Assembly (NCBI GenBank): GCA_020650975.1
Contig: JAIPMN010011838.1
Span: 1-27,252, forward strand
Length of the DNA: 27,252 nt
From: Apostichopus californicus
Lineage: Eukaryota; Echinodermata; Holothuroidea; Aspidochirotida; Stichopodidae
Reading direction: 5' to 3'
Shown here: positions 9,886 to 21,500 of the stretch, piece by piece
How the letters are laid out: each line of letters begins with the position of its first letter
Numbering within the stretch: position 1 is the stretch's first letter
The notes under the pieces: generated by a model
Seen by the model: the letters and a program-made list of their open reading frames with translations, nothing else
Database searches by the model: none
What the model was told of the DNA's origin: nothing
Position numbers and translations under genes: made by a program

Positions 9886-10171
9886 TTAAAGGCATTGAAG
9901 ACTCGGCCCAAATTGCCTGCCGCGCCCTGAAAAAGTTAACTTTCCGTTGCTTGCAAGGAAGTTTTCTGCTTGTCGCTACAAAATGAAGACAGTAATGTAA
10001 TGTGATACCTTGTTATCTTTAGCTGGACCTGAGATGTCCATCGCTGTATCGTTTGTACACAGTGCTGTGGGTATTGACTGCAGCTGTACTTTATGTACTG
10101 ACTGTACACTATTGTCTAATTACCGACGGTAATTAGAAGTTTCTTTTTTCGCGAGTCTTCACACCCTTTGA
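9886..10171 (+). mobile_element. TTAA-family non-autonomous element (full-length type)
   Basis: It begins TTAA AGGCATTGAAGACTCG (9886) and ends CGAGTCTTCACACCCT with TTGA (10171), so the ends form an imperfect inverted repeat of about 16 bp in TTAA or a one-base variant. The inner blocks CTGGACCTGAGATGTCCATC and GTACTGACTGTACACTA match the copies at 3132-3436 and 23474-23862. Unlike the 3132 copy, its two ends differ inward of the first 20 bases. It probably lies in the 5' UTR intron of PIGZ. Confidence 0.7.
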
Positions 10172-10441
10172 GAAAAATGGTCGTATGCTGAGGTACACTA
10201 TACTCTGTCTGATGAAAAAGAGTTTTGCACCAGCCACATACAGTATTTCTAGTGACAAACACATCAAAAAAGAGCAGGCATGATATTTAAGCCAATGGTT
10301 TGTTCAGAATCATCATATCGATACCAGGGGTTTAAAATTGAGCTTTAGTGTTGGGTTCCAACATCCACATATTCCACGAATCCACTGGGATTTCACCAAT
10401 TATAAACTTACAAATGTATACATGTTGTTTTTCTCCTGTAG

Positions 10442-10465
10442 ATTGATTATTGATCGTTAACAAAC
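10442..10465 (+). other. PIGZ: PIGZ 5' UTR segment of the first coding exon
   Basis: TTTTTCTCCTGTAG at 10428-10441 is a strong acceptor, 24 bases before the ATG at 10466. This implies that an upstream non-coding exon is spliced to the first coding exon. Confidence 0.55.
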
Positions 10466-13304
10466 ATGGCTTTCAAGCTCTATTGCCTTCTACTACTAGT
10501 AAGATTTCTATGGGTGTTTCAGCCACAACCTGGATACATACATCCTGATGAATTCTTTCAAAATCCTGAACCACTTGCAGGTGAGACCTTTTTTATTGAA
10601 ATGATAAAACTTTCTTTACTGTCGTATTTTTTAAAGAATGTGATAGATTTGTACGTATTTATGTATGTTAATTAGGACCTTAAGTGTAACTTCAGTGTAT
10701 TAAATATACATTTTTTTATTGAGCCTCTAGGAAAGTGACATATTCCATCATAGTGTTTGGTTATACAGTATAGTACGAAAGTCTCAATGTTTGTTTGCCA
10801 AACTTTAATTTCAACCATTCCAGCATACTGCCCTAAAAGCTCACTGAAAAAAACACCATTCTCTGCAATTTTCCTATGAATAATCATTATTTTTATTGAG
10901 TTAAATCTGTTGTTAAACATTTTGAACTGAATTAAATTCGATTTCTTAACGAGTCCATAGATTCTACAAACTTCAATCAAAATTTGCAAGCCCCGCCCAA
11001 CAGATCATGCGTCAATCAAATCTCTCTGTTCTGTTTACGACCGTTAGGCCTGTGTGCTAGCCTTTGTTAGGTCCATATTTGAATAGTATCTTTCTTTCAG
11101 TCTTACCCATGTATCTTGCAAAATTGTGTCATTTCCTTCCATTGCAAGGAATAGGAATAAACCTGGTGTTTTGAGACGTTTACTCCGTGAAATTGAGTAA
11201 AAAATGTAGACAATACTAGTATACGTTGGTTACATTTGTGTAATGGTCGCAGTGATTTTACGGTAAATCGTTTGCGCCATAAGGGCAACAGAAATAAAAT
11301 TTTCTCTCCTTCGATTGCGACAGCTTTCCTCTATTAAACCCACCTGGTCAGAGTGCATTTAGAATAAGAAACATTGAATCTGCTTCGGAAGTTTGTTTTC
11401 CGAAATTCATCAGCAAACAATCATTGAGACATACTCTGCCCTCACCTCGTGAAATATTAAGTTCTGACTGTATCTCTTCCTTTCTTACGGCAGGTGATAT
11501 ATTCGGATACGATGTTCATCGCACGTGGGAGTTTAACAAGACTCAACTGACAAGATCGGTGTTCTTCCCCAGTCTGACCAGTGGTATCTCCTTTCTGGTT
11601 CTGAAAACTCTTTCAGAGGCTGATCTTCTGACAATCACACCAGCTCTCCTTCTCATCTTCCCTCGACTGGCGATGGTTCTGTGTTCCTTATCCACCGACT
11701 TTTGCATTTACAATATCAGCAAATTGCTCAAGTTCAACCCAGAAAAATGCCTTAACATCTTTGCCAGTTCTTATATAGTGCTCGTGTTTTGCTCGAGGAC
11801 TTTCTCAAATTCTATCGAGGTCGGTGTTTATGCCCTCATCCTACTGATGGTTGTCGACTCTAGGCAGAAGCAGCTTGTCCCTCAGGCGCAGAGCAAGAAG
11901 GAGAAGGGAAAGCCTCCCGAGACGGAGAAACCCAAAGGGAAGGGGAAGAGTCCGGGTAAGGGCAAAGGTCAAGGGAAGAATAAAGGTCAGAATAAAGGTC
12001 AGAATAAACCAAAAGAAACAGGAACCAAACATTCCAAGCAAGAAATGTCAAGACAGAACCTGAAGAACATATCAGCCGGGTTCTGGCTGGGGGTTTTCCT
12101 CTTAGAGGGCTTCTTCAATCGCCCGACCATCGGCTTGTACGCCCTTTTCCCGATGCTCTTCTGGCTGACGGGGAACGCTACCTCGTTCGGCCTCTCGTCC
12201 CTCTTGACCGTCATCGGAAACGGCCTTCTGATCTTGCCGGGAGTCCTAGCCCACCTCTTAGTGCATCTCATCCTGGATTCCCTGTACGCCGGAACTTTGG
12301 ACGTTCGCTTCTTCACCGACATCGATTTCCTCGTGGATAACTTGAATTTGGATCTCTGGCAGAACATTACGCTGACCCCTTTGAACTTCATTAAATATAA
12401 CTTAGACGTCGAAAACTTGTCGTCCCATGGTATTCATCCGCAAGTCACACACTTCTTCGTCAACCTTCCCATGCTCTGTCTACCTCTTTACGTGAGTTTC
12501 TTCACAGAGGTCTTCGCCGTCTATTTCGGTAAAGGCAAAGCGTCGAGGCCGACCTTTACGTCCTCTACGAGCAGGGCATTCCTCGGACTCTGCTTCTTCA
12601 CGCCAGTGCTCCTGATCTCCATCTTTCCGCACCAAGAGGCCAGGTTCGTCATGCCAGCGGTGATTCCGCTGATCCTGTTGTATTCAGATTTTGTGACATT
12701 TCAGAACGGTTTTCCAAATGTCCCATGGATCGCGTGGAACCTCCTCGGCTGTCTCGTCTTTGGCTTGTTGCACCAAGCTGGCATGATACCCTGCCTCGCT
12801 CACATCAATGGCATGTTGGTGAAGCAGCCCTCGGCAGAGCCGGTGTCGCACCACGTGATGTTCTTTCACACGTACATGCCACCCCGTCATCTTCTGATGA
12901 GGTCCCTGGAATCTGAAGGGAAGGGTGCCAGCGAGTTACACATCCACGACATGATGGGGAGCGACAGGATGTCGATGCTGACAAAAGTCGACGACCTAAT
13001 GGAATCCAAGAGGAGGAAACGTATCCCAAACGAACCGAGACGCGAGGTTTACGTTGTCGCTCCGGCTTCAATGGATCCCATTTTCTGCAAGAAAAACGTG
13101 AAAAATAACTTCAGGCTGGTGGAATCATTTTTTCCTCACTTGAGTATGGAAGATCCGCCATTGCTCTTCCCATCATACAAATGCATGGAGCAGTTTGAAC
13201 GTAGCCCAGCCTCTATGGACGGTCTGGGTAAACTCAAATTTTCTTTCTCATTGAATATGTATAAGGTGGAACGGGTAGTACAGTTTCAGCCAGTGACATC
13301 GTAA
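10466..13304 (+). CDS. PIGZ: GPI mannosyltransferase 4 (PIG-Z/SMP3), GT22 family
   Basis: Two coding exons, 10466-10580 and 11494-13304 (stop TAA 13302-13304), joined in phase 1 to give 641 residues. The enzyme adds the fourth, alpha-1,2-linked mannose to GPI-anchor precursors from dolichol-phosphate-mannose, in the ER membrane. Seen: a hydrophobic N-terminal segment (residues 3-18), then the GT-C signature as [20 protein letters not shown] (H26-P27-D28-E29), which spans the intron. Further on are [17 protein letters not shown], many hydrophobic segments, [16 protein letters not shown] and [12 protein letters not shown]. These fit PIGZ more closely than PIGB, PIGM or ALG9/12. One large exon carrying nearly all the CDS is also PIGZ-like. 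Residues about 163-227 are a Lys/Gly/Gln-rich low-complexity insert; human PIGZ, from memory, has 579 residues. The exon is visibly more GC-rich than its surroundings. Confidence 0.93.
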
Positions 13305-13660
13305 AATCGGGCTCATTTAAGTATCACCTCTCTGTCATCAAAAAAAGTTACGGAATCAATGAAAAGTTGGATTTCATAAACTATCAATTTTCATGAATCT
13401 TGTATGAACAAACACTAGTAAGTTTTGCTAAATATCAAGAAACCCTTGAGTGTAATAACCAAGTTAAAAGGCGCCAACCTCGACAAATTGTGGATTGACA
13501 GTACTTATTATCAATGCCAGCATACACTGTAGCAACAAGTTAATAGTAAGATCTTCATCAAGACCAGTTTTTGTCAAGCTCTGCAACTGGCCAAGTAGTT
13601 TTGTATTCCTTTAGGTTCAACTGAATGATATAAATTAGCATATTAAAATTGCAGATAAAG
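13305..13660 (+). other. PIGZ: Probable PIGZ 3' UTR with ATTAAA signal
   Basis: Non-coding AT-rich sequence follows the stop codon. ATTAAA at 13642-13647 is a candidate poly(A) signal about 340 bases downstream. The cleavage site cannot be seen. Confidence 0.35.
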
Positions 13661-16200
13661 TGAGAATTATGTATATAATGTTCTGCTATGAAATAGCATA
13701 AACATTTTTTTATCTGTACATGAAATCACACATTGCCCTGAACTTTTTTTTTCTTAAATGATCACAGAAATACAATAACAAATTATTAACAAAAAAACGA
13801 ATGGGCTTTCACGTATCTGATCAGGAAGATTGTTTGTATGTGCAAACTCTTATTTGGACATGTTTCTTAGTATGTAATCAAGAATTCAGATATAGGCTGT
13901 CGTACTAGGAGGTCACTGGGCTCAGCTTTGTCTTTTCATTAATTCAGGTTTGGAAAAATGAAATTTCATTTAAAAATTCTTCTTGATTTGATAGTTTCAT
14001 AACTTTAGAGAAACATCCAAATGCCCTGTTTCTTGTCTGTTTTTGTTTCTTTCCCTAGGAGACTGTAAATATTCATGTATTACATTGCTTCTAGTTTCGG
14101 CTGAATTTATTTTTAAGGTGTAGACTTTGTCGAGTGGTGCTTACAGAAGGGTTACTGGTGTCATAGGATGTGGCGAGTTGCGACATTGTTGTCATCTCCA
14201 GGTTTCTGAAAGAGCTTCCTCCCTTGATATTGTCATTTTGAAAAAAGGAAGCAAAATTTAGTCAATAAGTTCCGAAGCTTTACTACATGAATATTCAACA
14301 TTTCTCTTTCTTTTGTATTCTTCATTGAAATAAGATAACATTTTTATGGTATTACATTGTTTTCTAATTTTTGGCTGGTATTGTATGTTGAAGGTGTAGA
14401 CTTGGTGGGGGGAGGGGGGTGGGGTGGGGGGATGGCACTAATACTAGAATTTAAGGGCAGACTAACCACTAACCAGTGCTTATTAAGTGCTCATTGTAAT
14501 ACAGGGGCACACTGGGCTACATAGCCTCCAAATCAAACCTGATATTAATGATTACATACCATTTTCCCCTAAATCTTCTTAACCGTGTAAGAAAGGATTT
14601 AATTTCTACACACATTTCCTTAGATGGGGCAGGGGGGGGGGGGAGAAGGTGGAGGCGGTTAGACTTTTTCATTACTGGTGGATTTATTGGCACAATGACT
14701 GTTTTTGCTAGGGGATACAGATCAGGGTATGGTCACTAACAATCTACAAAACCATTTTACTTTTTACATTCTGGTAACAGACTATACACATCGACTATGA
14801 ACCGTTCAAAAGTTTTTTCATTTGTGTGTTTTAAGCAATCTCTTTACATTACCTTGAAGTAGCTATCCAACGATAGTCAGTGGCATTGGTCCAAGAATGT
14901 AAGTGCTTGTCTAATTTAAAGGTATGCTGTATTGGCCCCAAATATGCTAGATATTCAAATATGGTCAAAGGTGCACCTTTGGTCAAAATTCTTAAACTGT
15001 TCGTATTACAAACTTCGAGGAAATTTTCTTAACTGGGACATGCAGTCATCATGTGTGTTCCTAAATTTTGTCTGAACAATTTGGAGAGTAAAGACCTCCA
15101 GGAAAGTACTTTTCTAAAACTTCTAGCAATTATAGCGTGCTATAATGTGGGGCCTATACTGACTACCTTTAAACGCTCTTTAAAAAGTCTGCTCAATATT
15201 TCTACAGTATTCGCTGAAAGCCTTCCATAAATACCATTGCAGTGTGTTGGTTTTGGCTGCAATTTGTAGATTTGTATAGTATTTAACAGAAAGTGGCAAA
15301 ATTTCGATCCATCTGAAAATTTTGAGATATGGTATTGACTTCCTGATATTGATATGAGGGATAGTATCTACATGGTATGTTTTAAGGGAGGGAGGGAAGG
15401 ACGGGTGGAAATTTCGTCTCAGTGTTGATGGTGCTATGTTTTAAGGGTATGGCCAAATGGAGGCCTAAATTTCTGTATACATCCATCAATATTTCGTCTA
15501 AATTTTTAAGTTTAGAATTTGAGTGTAACAGTCTTATCACCCATCAGTCAATGCACAAAAAAAATGTATTGTTTTATCATAAACGACAGATTTTGAAATT
15601 ATGATCGCAGTTGGCTTTATCATGATTGTGAATGAACTTTGTAGTTGTAAACTATCACCGCTTTCACATTTATGCTGCACATATCAACAGACAGCCATTC
15701 AGATCAAATTGAATTATTCAGTCATGTTGCAAAATTTGTGGATATTTCCATGGACACTTGTAATGTTCTGGGGACAGTGTGTCAAATCTGCGAACAAATT
15801 CGTGAAAATTTTAATCCAGGGACAGGAGATGAAAATTTGGGACTTGTGGGAAATCATGGAAGTCTGGTCACCTTTCTACTAAAATATTGTCTTCATAAGT
15901 TCAACACTAAAGTGTAATGGATCTTCCAAAATGTGTTGTTTTTTATATTATTTTCACGGTTGCATCTGGTTTGCTAACCTCCTTAGTTTTAATACCTTCT
16001 TTCCCCTTTTCTTCAACAGTAATACTTCAAATATTTTATCGTGTGAAACAATACCACAACCTGACGTTTTCAATTGATGTTATACTTTTCTTTTCAAAAA
16101 AGATTTTTGTAATACACGAGGAAAAAAAAAGAAAAAAGTATGAAATACATTATGATGTAGTTTTTGTGATTATTTCAAGTATTTCTTTATAAAAAAAATG
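13661..16200. other. Convergent intergenic region, first part
   Basis: No gene-like frame; short frames such as 15601-15882 and 15917-16192 lack family features. It contains two G-rich tracts (14407-14434 and 14627-14660). There is a diverged direct repeat (about 14079-14131 versus 14353-14406, both with TACATTG and AAGGTGTAGACTT). There is also a local duplication of a TATGTTTTAAGGG block near 15377 and 15436. Confidence 0.5.
14407..14434 (+). repeat. G-rich tract, possible G-quadruplex
   Basis: Several runs of three to six G separated by one to three bases, enough for a G-quadruplex on the plus strand. Similar tracts lie at 14627-14660 and 18363-18389. Structure is inferred from base pattern only. 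Confidence 0.6.
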
Positions 16201-16201
16201 A

Positions 16202-16585
16202 GTATTATTTCTCAGTAGTTACGGTGTATAGTGCCCTGGAACTGAGAGAGTCAGACAAGCTCCAAGTCTCTGGTTCAAGTCCAACTTGAGCATTTTGATT
16301 TTCTGCACATTTCACCCTGAAGAAACGAGCATTACTTCTCAGCAGTTGAAATGACAAAGTGGTTAGTGCCCTGTAACAGAGATTCAGACAAGTGCTGTGC
16401 CTTTGGTTCAAGTCCAACTAGAGCCATTTAATTTTCTACTCTTTTTACCCTTTCATCCTCAAGTTGAAATATTAGAAATGAGCATTATTTCTCAACAGTT
16501 CAAGTGGCGCAGTGGTTAGGGCTCTGTAACTGAGAGAGTCAGACAAGCTCCAAGTCTCCGGTTCAAGTCCAACTAGAGCTTTTTA
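16202..16585 (+). repeat. Three tandem tRNA-derived SINE-like units
   Basis: Each unit has a GAGYATTAYTTCTCA-like lead (degenerate in unit 1), a CAGTGGTTAG core and a B-box GGTTCAAGTCC (16272-16282, 16405-16415, 16560-16570). Unit 3 has an exact A-box match, TGGCGCAGTGG (16505-16515), 55 bases before its B-box, and TTTTT shortly after, as for a Pol III terminator. Unit 2 has one A-box mismatch; unit 1 is degenerate. The T-stem does not pair properly, so these are tRNA-derived repeats rather than working tRNA genes. Confidence 0.7.
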
Positions 16586-16629
16586 ATTTTCTGTTCTTTG
16601 GAACAGGTGGAAGTATAAAGGTAAGAAAC

Positions 16630-16735
16630 AAAGTTTATTAATTGGGAACCAAAATGGTGTAATCGGTAGCTCCATCAGCGATTGGAGAGTACTGAATTGC
16701 TCGGTTCAAGCCCTGGCTGGGTTACTGCTGTCAGA
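16630..16735 (+). repeat. Second type of tRNA-like repeat
   Basis: An A-box-like TGGTGTAATCGGTAGC is followed by the B-box GGTTCAAGCCC near 16702. The body differs from the three units upstream, so a different tRNA-derived repeat or tRNA pseudogene is likely. Confidence 0.5.
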
Positions 16736-16762
16736 GGATTCTGCCGGCTAGCCACCAGCCAA

Positions 16763-16929
16763 CCCCTCCCCCTGACAAGGTTCCCAAGCGGCCTGGGTGA
16801 GTTGCAGGGGCCCCCCTCCCCCTGAAAAGGTTCCTAAGCGGCCTGGGTGAGTTGCAGGGCCCCCAACCCCCTGACAAGGTTCACAAGCAGCATGGGTGAG
16901 TTGCATGGCCCCCCTCCCCCTGACAAAGG
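16763..16929 (+). repeat. 50-bp minisatellite, about 3.3 copies
   Basis: Units of 49-50 bp begin CCCCTCCCCCTGACAAGG and continue through AAGCGGCCTGGGTGAGTTGC. Copies start near 16763, 16813 and 16862, with a partial fourth. The third copy is the most diverged (AAGCAGCATGG). Confidence 0.9.
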
Positions 16930-16954
16930 GAAAATGTTTTATAACATGTCTAGG

Positions 16955-17060
16955 TCCTATGCTAGTGTCTCATGTAATGGTCTAGCAGGAATCTGTTTTT
17001 TGGGCCAGCACAAGGTCCCTGGTTCAATCCCAACCACTGCTCTTCTTTTTACATCCTCCA
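16955..17060 (+). repeat. Third tRNA-like repeat
   Basis: A perfect B-box, GGTTCAATCCC, lies at 17021-17031. CTCATGTAATGGTCTAGC, about 50 bases before it, resembles an A-box region. TCTTCTTTTT follows. It looks like a tRNA pseudogene or SINE head of yet another type. Confidence 0.45.
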
Positions 17061-17940
17061 GTAAAAGACATCCATTTAGAACCAACCAAAGAGATTTATT
17101 ACTGCAAGCCATTAATTCCTTACTTACAAAGGATAACACCAATTGCTTCAAATATGCTAATGCAAATATGTATTAATGGATACTAGCCTTTTCATGCAAA
17201 ATCAGTTCATTGACATTCAACACCCTTCAACTACCTGTCTCTTAAAGAAGCTGTACCAATCATAATATGATAATAATAAACAAAGACATGTAGTGCAAGT
17301 GATGATATACCGTCAGCCATTCTAAAGTAAATGTCTGCCTAAGAACTCCTCCTAAGTCATTCTTAGCAAGAGTATTAAGTAAAGTTCTGTACACTTTCGA
17401 ACATTTTGGAACGAAAGAATGGTCATTAGATGGTAGTTTTATTACAGGATTTACTAAATTGTAAAAATAATATTTACTCACAATTGCATAAAAAACTTAA
17501 ACAAATGTTGCAAGTCCTTTGGATGATAGTCAACATTTCCATGTATGATTCTAGACAAACCTGCTGTGAATTCAACTTAAAAGGCATAAAATTTAAACTT
17601 TTGCAGAAAATATCCAGATTATTGTGTCAAGAAATACACAGCTCCGTAGCAATTACTTAACACAGTGAAAATACAGCAACTTTCGGGCTAGTATTTACGA
17701 GATGATGCGCAGATGCTAAAAGACTGCATCTTCCATATATATGGTCGAATGATACTGAACATTATAAAACATTTTAAATGAATAGCAAGTCTGAGACTGA
17801 AGAAACATTTAAGCTGCTTAGCTGTTCTGTGAGTGACACACAAGATCTCAAACTTCTTTTGGTATTCTGAAGATGAGTACAGCAGCAGTGCTATGATATT
17901 TCATACATACAGCAATTTAGATTGAAAATAATGGCAAATG
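17061..17940. other. Intergenic, nothing recognised
   Basis: AT-rich sequence with short frames only (17260-17481 minus, 17430-17660 plus), none with a recognisable domain. I see no repeat ends or RNA gene. Confidence 0.5.
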
Positions 17941-18200
17941 ATATCTATGTGTGACAAGGTTTTCAGATTTGCCTTTGTAAAACTCAAATGACCTTTGACC
18001 TCCACATGAAATATTAAGGTTCTTGCACTCAATAAGGTGGATCCACATACCAAGTATGAAGTTAATCCAAAATTCACTTTTTGAGTTAGAGAGTTTACAA
18101 GCTAAGGCGCCTCACACACATACAGGCACGAACACAAACGTCACTATCGCAAAGATTCGTTTCTTATTTTCGAGAGGAAGTGGGTGGCCCTAGGATTGTT
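17941..18200. repeat. Interspersed repeat of a widespread marine-invertebrate type
   Basis: The string of short blocks (AATGACCTTTGACCTCCACA, GGATCCACATACCAAGTATG, TTTTTGAGTTAGAG, then a CA-rich stretch and CACTATCGCAAAGATTCG) matches a repeat type I recall from marine invertebrate genomes. Its class is unknown to me and the ends are approximate. Confidence 0.45.
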
Positions 18201-18336
18201 GTGGTCCACTTCCATTTGCGATCAGAGTAGAGTGGGTGGATTCTCCCTCAAAATAAATTATAAATTTTAGATGTCAAATGATACAGTCTGCTTCATATAT
18301 AGGCTATAAATTAGGTCTATTATAATACGAACTACT

Positions 18337-18342
18337 TTTAAT
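18337..18342 (-). promoter_or_regulatory. BCS1L: Candidate poly(A) signal (ATTAAA) of BCS1L
   Basis: TTTAAT on the plus strand reads ATTAAA on the minus strand, about 195 bases past the BCS1L stop. It is the nearest signal-like hexamer I found. Confidence 0.4.
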
Positions 18343-18362
18343 TTTTGTGTGGGGTTGAAATG

Positions 18363-18389
18363 GGCAGGGGGGAGGGGGAGGGAGGGGTG
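18363..18389 (+). repeat. G-rich tract in the probable BCS1L 3' UTR
   Basis: Runs of three to six G; on the minus strand, where BCS1L is transcribed, it is C-rich. It lies between the stop codon and the candidate poly(A) signal. Confidence 0.5.
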
Positions 18390-18536
18390 TACATCCTAGA
18401 TCTGTACCTGTGCATGCAACAGCTGCTTTAACACTCATCAGCAATTTTATCTTGTTGTCTCTCTCTCTCTCTGTAAATCCATGCATTGAACCATCTCTTG
18501 AATACCAACGTAACACTTTCTAAACATTGGCCATTA

Positions 18537-21500
18537 TCATCTCCATAGGTTATCCAAATGATCAAAAACAGCCAGTCCATCGTTTTTATGAATCATAAAA
18601 AATCCCTGCACGGAAGCGACGCTGACAGGTTTGTTTCTCCTAATGACTTCGTCTGCAAATCTGATGGCCCTTTCAGGACCGAGTTCTGGATAAAATCTGA
18701 GAAACATTTGCTTCAACTGGTGGGAAGTCGCGTGGCCTATTTGCTGGATGAAATCGACTCGGCCAGGTCTGATTAAGGCTGGGTCCAATCTAACGAATAA
18801 ACAGTAGAAGAAGAAATGATTTGGTCAAAGTATATTTTGAAGAAATGACTTTAAATAGTATTGTTAATCTTTTTCTTCCATTTTTTATTATAATCAAATC
18901 TTTAATTTATTATCATTCCAAACGTCATGTAATAAATATATTGAGATACAATCTGTCTTGCTTTTCACAGACTAAAACAAATAAACAAATTTAGCAAAAC
19001 TGAATCAATCAAATATCAAGAAAGTAAGTGTATGACTCATCGTTAGAAAAAAACCACTTGCTCCTTTTTGGTTTTTGAGATATATATGTTTCAACAGCAA
19101 GTGCAAAATTAAAATCATGAATATTTAGGAATGATTGCTTTTTCACGTTTACAATGAAAAATATAAAACTTGGCATGATTTATCAAAAAGTTGTAAGGAT
19201 TTTTATTGTTTTTTGTGGATTTCAAGAAAATGTCTTTTTTCGGGAGAACAAAACAATTTCGAAGAAAACCACAAAATGTAAAATTACTTGTTTACCTGTT
19301 TAGGTAGTTTGTAGTCATGAAAACTATTCTTCCCTCTGTAGATGCAACTCCATCTAACGTATTCAACAGACCACTTAATGTGACCCTGCTGAGCCCTTGG
19401 TATCGTACTGTGGAAATGGATACGTTAAGATAAATAATTATCAACAGAAAACAAAATAACAAAAACATCAACAACAACAACAACAAAAGCACTCAAAACT
19501 TGATGACAGGATTACATTCACAATTGTCTACTTTAGCTTATGTCAGAGGTTGCCTAACTGGGGTGCATGAACCCCCAGGGGGTGCGTGAGTCCACCCGTT
19601 TCTGAAAGTCAAAATCAGAGTACTGTTTGTTGAACTAAAATCTGATATATCATATAATTTATTAATGTACAAACTGTCGACAAACTCTGTTCGCGTTCAA
19701 TACGCATATGTTGCCATAGTAGTACCGTACCGTGCATGTGATAAATAACTGAACTATGAAGCAGACACAGGCCGCATGACTTTGGTGAAGTTGGTGTACG
19801 CATGACAGTACGTCGTGAAGATAAAGAGCTGATCTGATCTTGAAGTTTCCAAATAAATAGTTGTTCATCTCTTGTGTTTTTTCATTACAATATTACACTT
19901 TGAACTTGATCTTTTACAAAGCACTGTTATGCGTATTATAGTATGTTAATGACTCAGATCATGTCTCGAAAAGTTGGGGGTTCGTGGACAACTCTGACAT
20001 CCACAGGGGGTTTGTGGGGGGATAAAGTTAGGGAAACCCTGGTTTAGGTCTGATGTATGTTAATCAACACCAAATATCCGTTTTAAGAAGTCCTCCAAAG
20101 ATTCTCGAGGACGATGGGATGACTTGCTTAAACTTGAGAAATTTGTCCAGAATGTTTCTATCAAAAACATATCGCACCAAACGCACATTTGTGTCTACAG
20201 TTGTTTTGAAGAAGATGACTTTTAAACTGTCCTTTTCCATTTATGACTGCACCTACCAAGCAGTGCTCTTGTTTGAGTTAATAGGTGAAAAATTTGCATT
20301 CCAAAGTAATGAAAGTTATAAAGAAGCATTAAGATCATGATTTTGTATTTTTGTGTTGACCTTGGTACATCTTTCAATTACTAACTTGCAATGCAGCTCA
20401 TTTAAAGTTACCTAGTCATCTTTATTTCAAGCAATGAATGGATAATACTGATAATGAAGAAAGTTCCTGACTAATTTTCGTTATCTGTTGAAGTACCTTT
20501 GACCAACAAAGTAATATAGTTTGTGTTTAGTTGAGAAGCCATTGCAATTTACGTTGTCTTGCAAACACGATCAGTTCCGACGTTTCTTGCTCACAAGGAA
20601 TTGCTCTCCCTCTTTTCTAGTATACCTTGGACAGCTGGTATCCTATACCTAAACAAAACTTCACTTGTTTTGTCACTTTAACCCTTTTTGTTGATAACTA
20701 TTAATGCACCTTCATAGAAAGTATCATTCGGTCAAATTTTTAAGGTTTGCCATCCTGTGGTAAACTTAAGACTTAGACCACTATTACCCTCTACCATGAC
20801 CACCAAATATTTATTAATTTTGTTGTTGTTGTCACTTTTCACTTTATAATGCATTTTATTTTGAAAAACTCAGGAAAACATGGGTCCTCCTACTTTTGTC
20901 TTCTTCTGTTTCTTTCTCTCGATTGATGAAAGCCGCATCGATGTCTTCCAGGAGGATGATGCTCTGTTGCGGAGCGACGTTCATCAGATGATTGAGTCGA
21001 TCGTCTGACAGACTTCTCTCCGAGAGATTCATCATACAGATACTGTATTGCAATTCCCCGGCTAACGCCATGCTGAAGGAAGAAAGAAAAACAAAAACTA
21101 CCGAATGTCAAGGGTCAAAGGTCAAGAAATCATTCGTCTAGTATCGCATCGCAAAAAGCTATGCAAAGACCCCACGGCAGTATCTGCCACAGGTACTGTA
21201 GTATCTAATACCAGACAAAACTCAGCACCTTCAAAACTGCTACACAAACTTTGAAGACCAAATTAAGTCCTGCCATGACTTAGTGCTTCCCTACCATTGT
21301 AACTACAACTTACAATACATCATGATTTCAAAAACTTATGCCATGCTATAAATGGGGAAGGAATGTAGAGCAGGGTTTCCCTAACTTTAGCCCCCCCCCC
21401 CCACTAACCCCCTGTGGATGTCAGAGTTGTCCAACTTGTCCACGAATCCCTAACTTTTCGGGACACGATCTGAGTCATTATTATACTATAATACGCATAA

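Noticed and set aside
11841-12391. Several long frames on both strands over the Lys-rich part of PIGZ
   Set aside because: They are by-products of a GC-rich, low-complexity coding stretch; none resembles a known protein and all lie within the PIGZ exon.
16500-16575. A functional tRNA gene
   Set aside because: The A- and B-boxes are good, but the acceptor and T-stems do not pair and the unit is tandemly repeated with decay.
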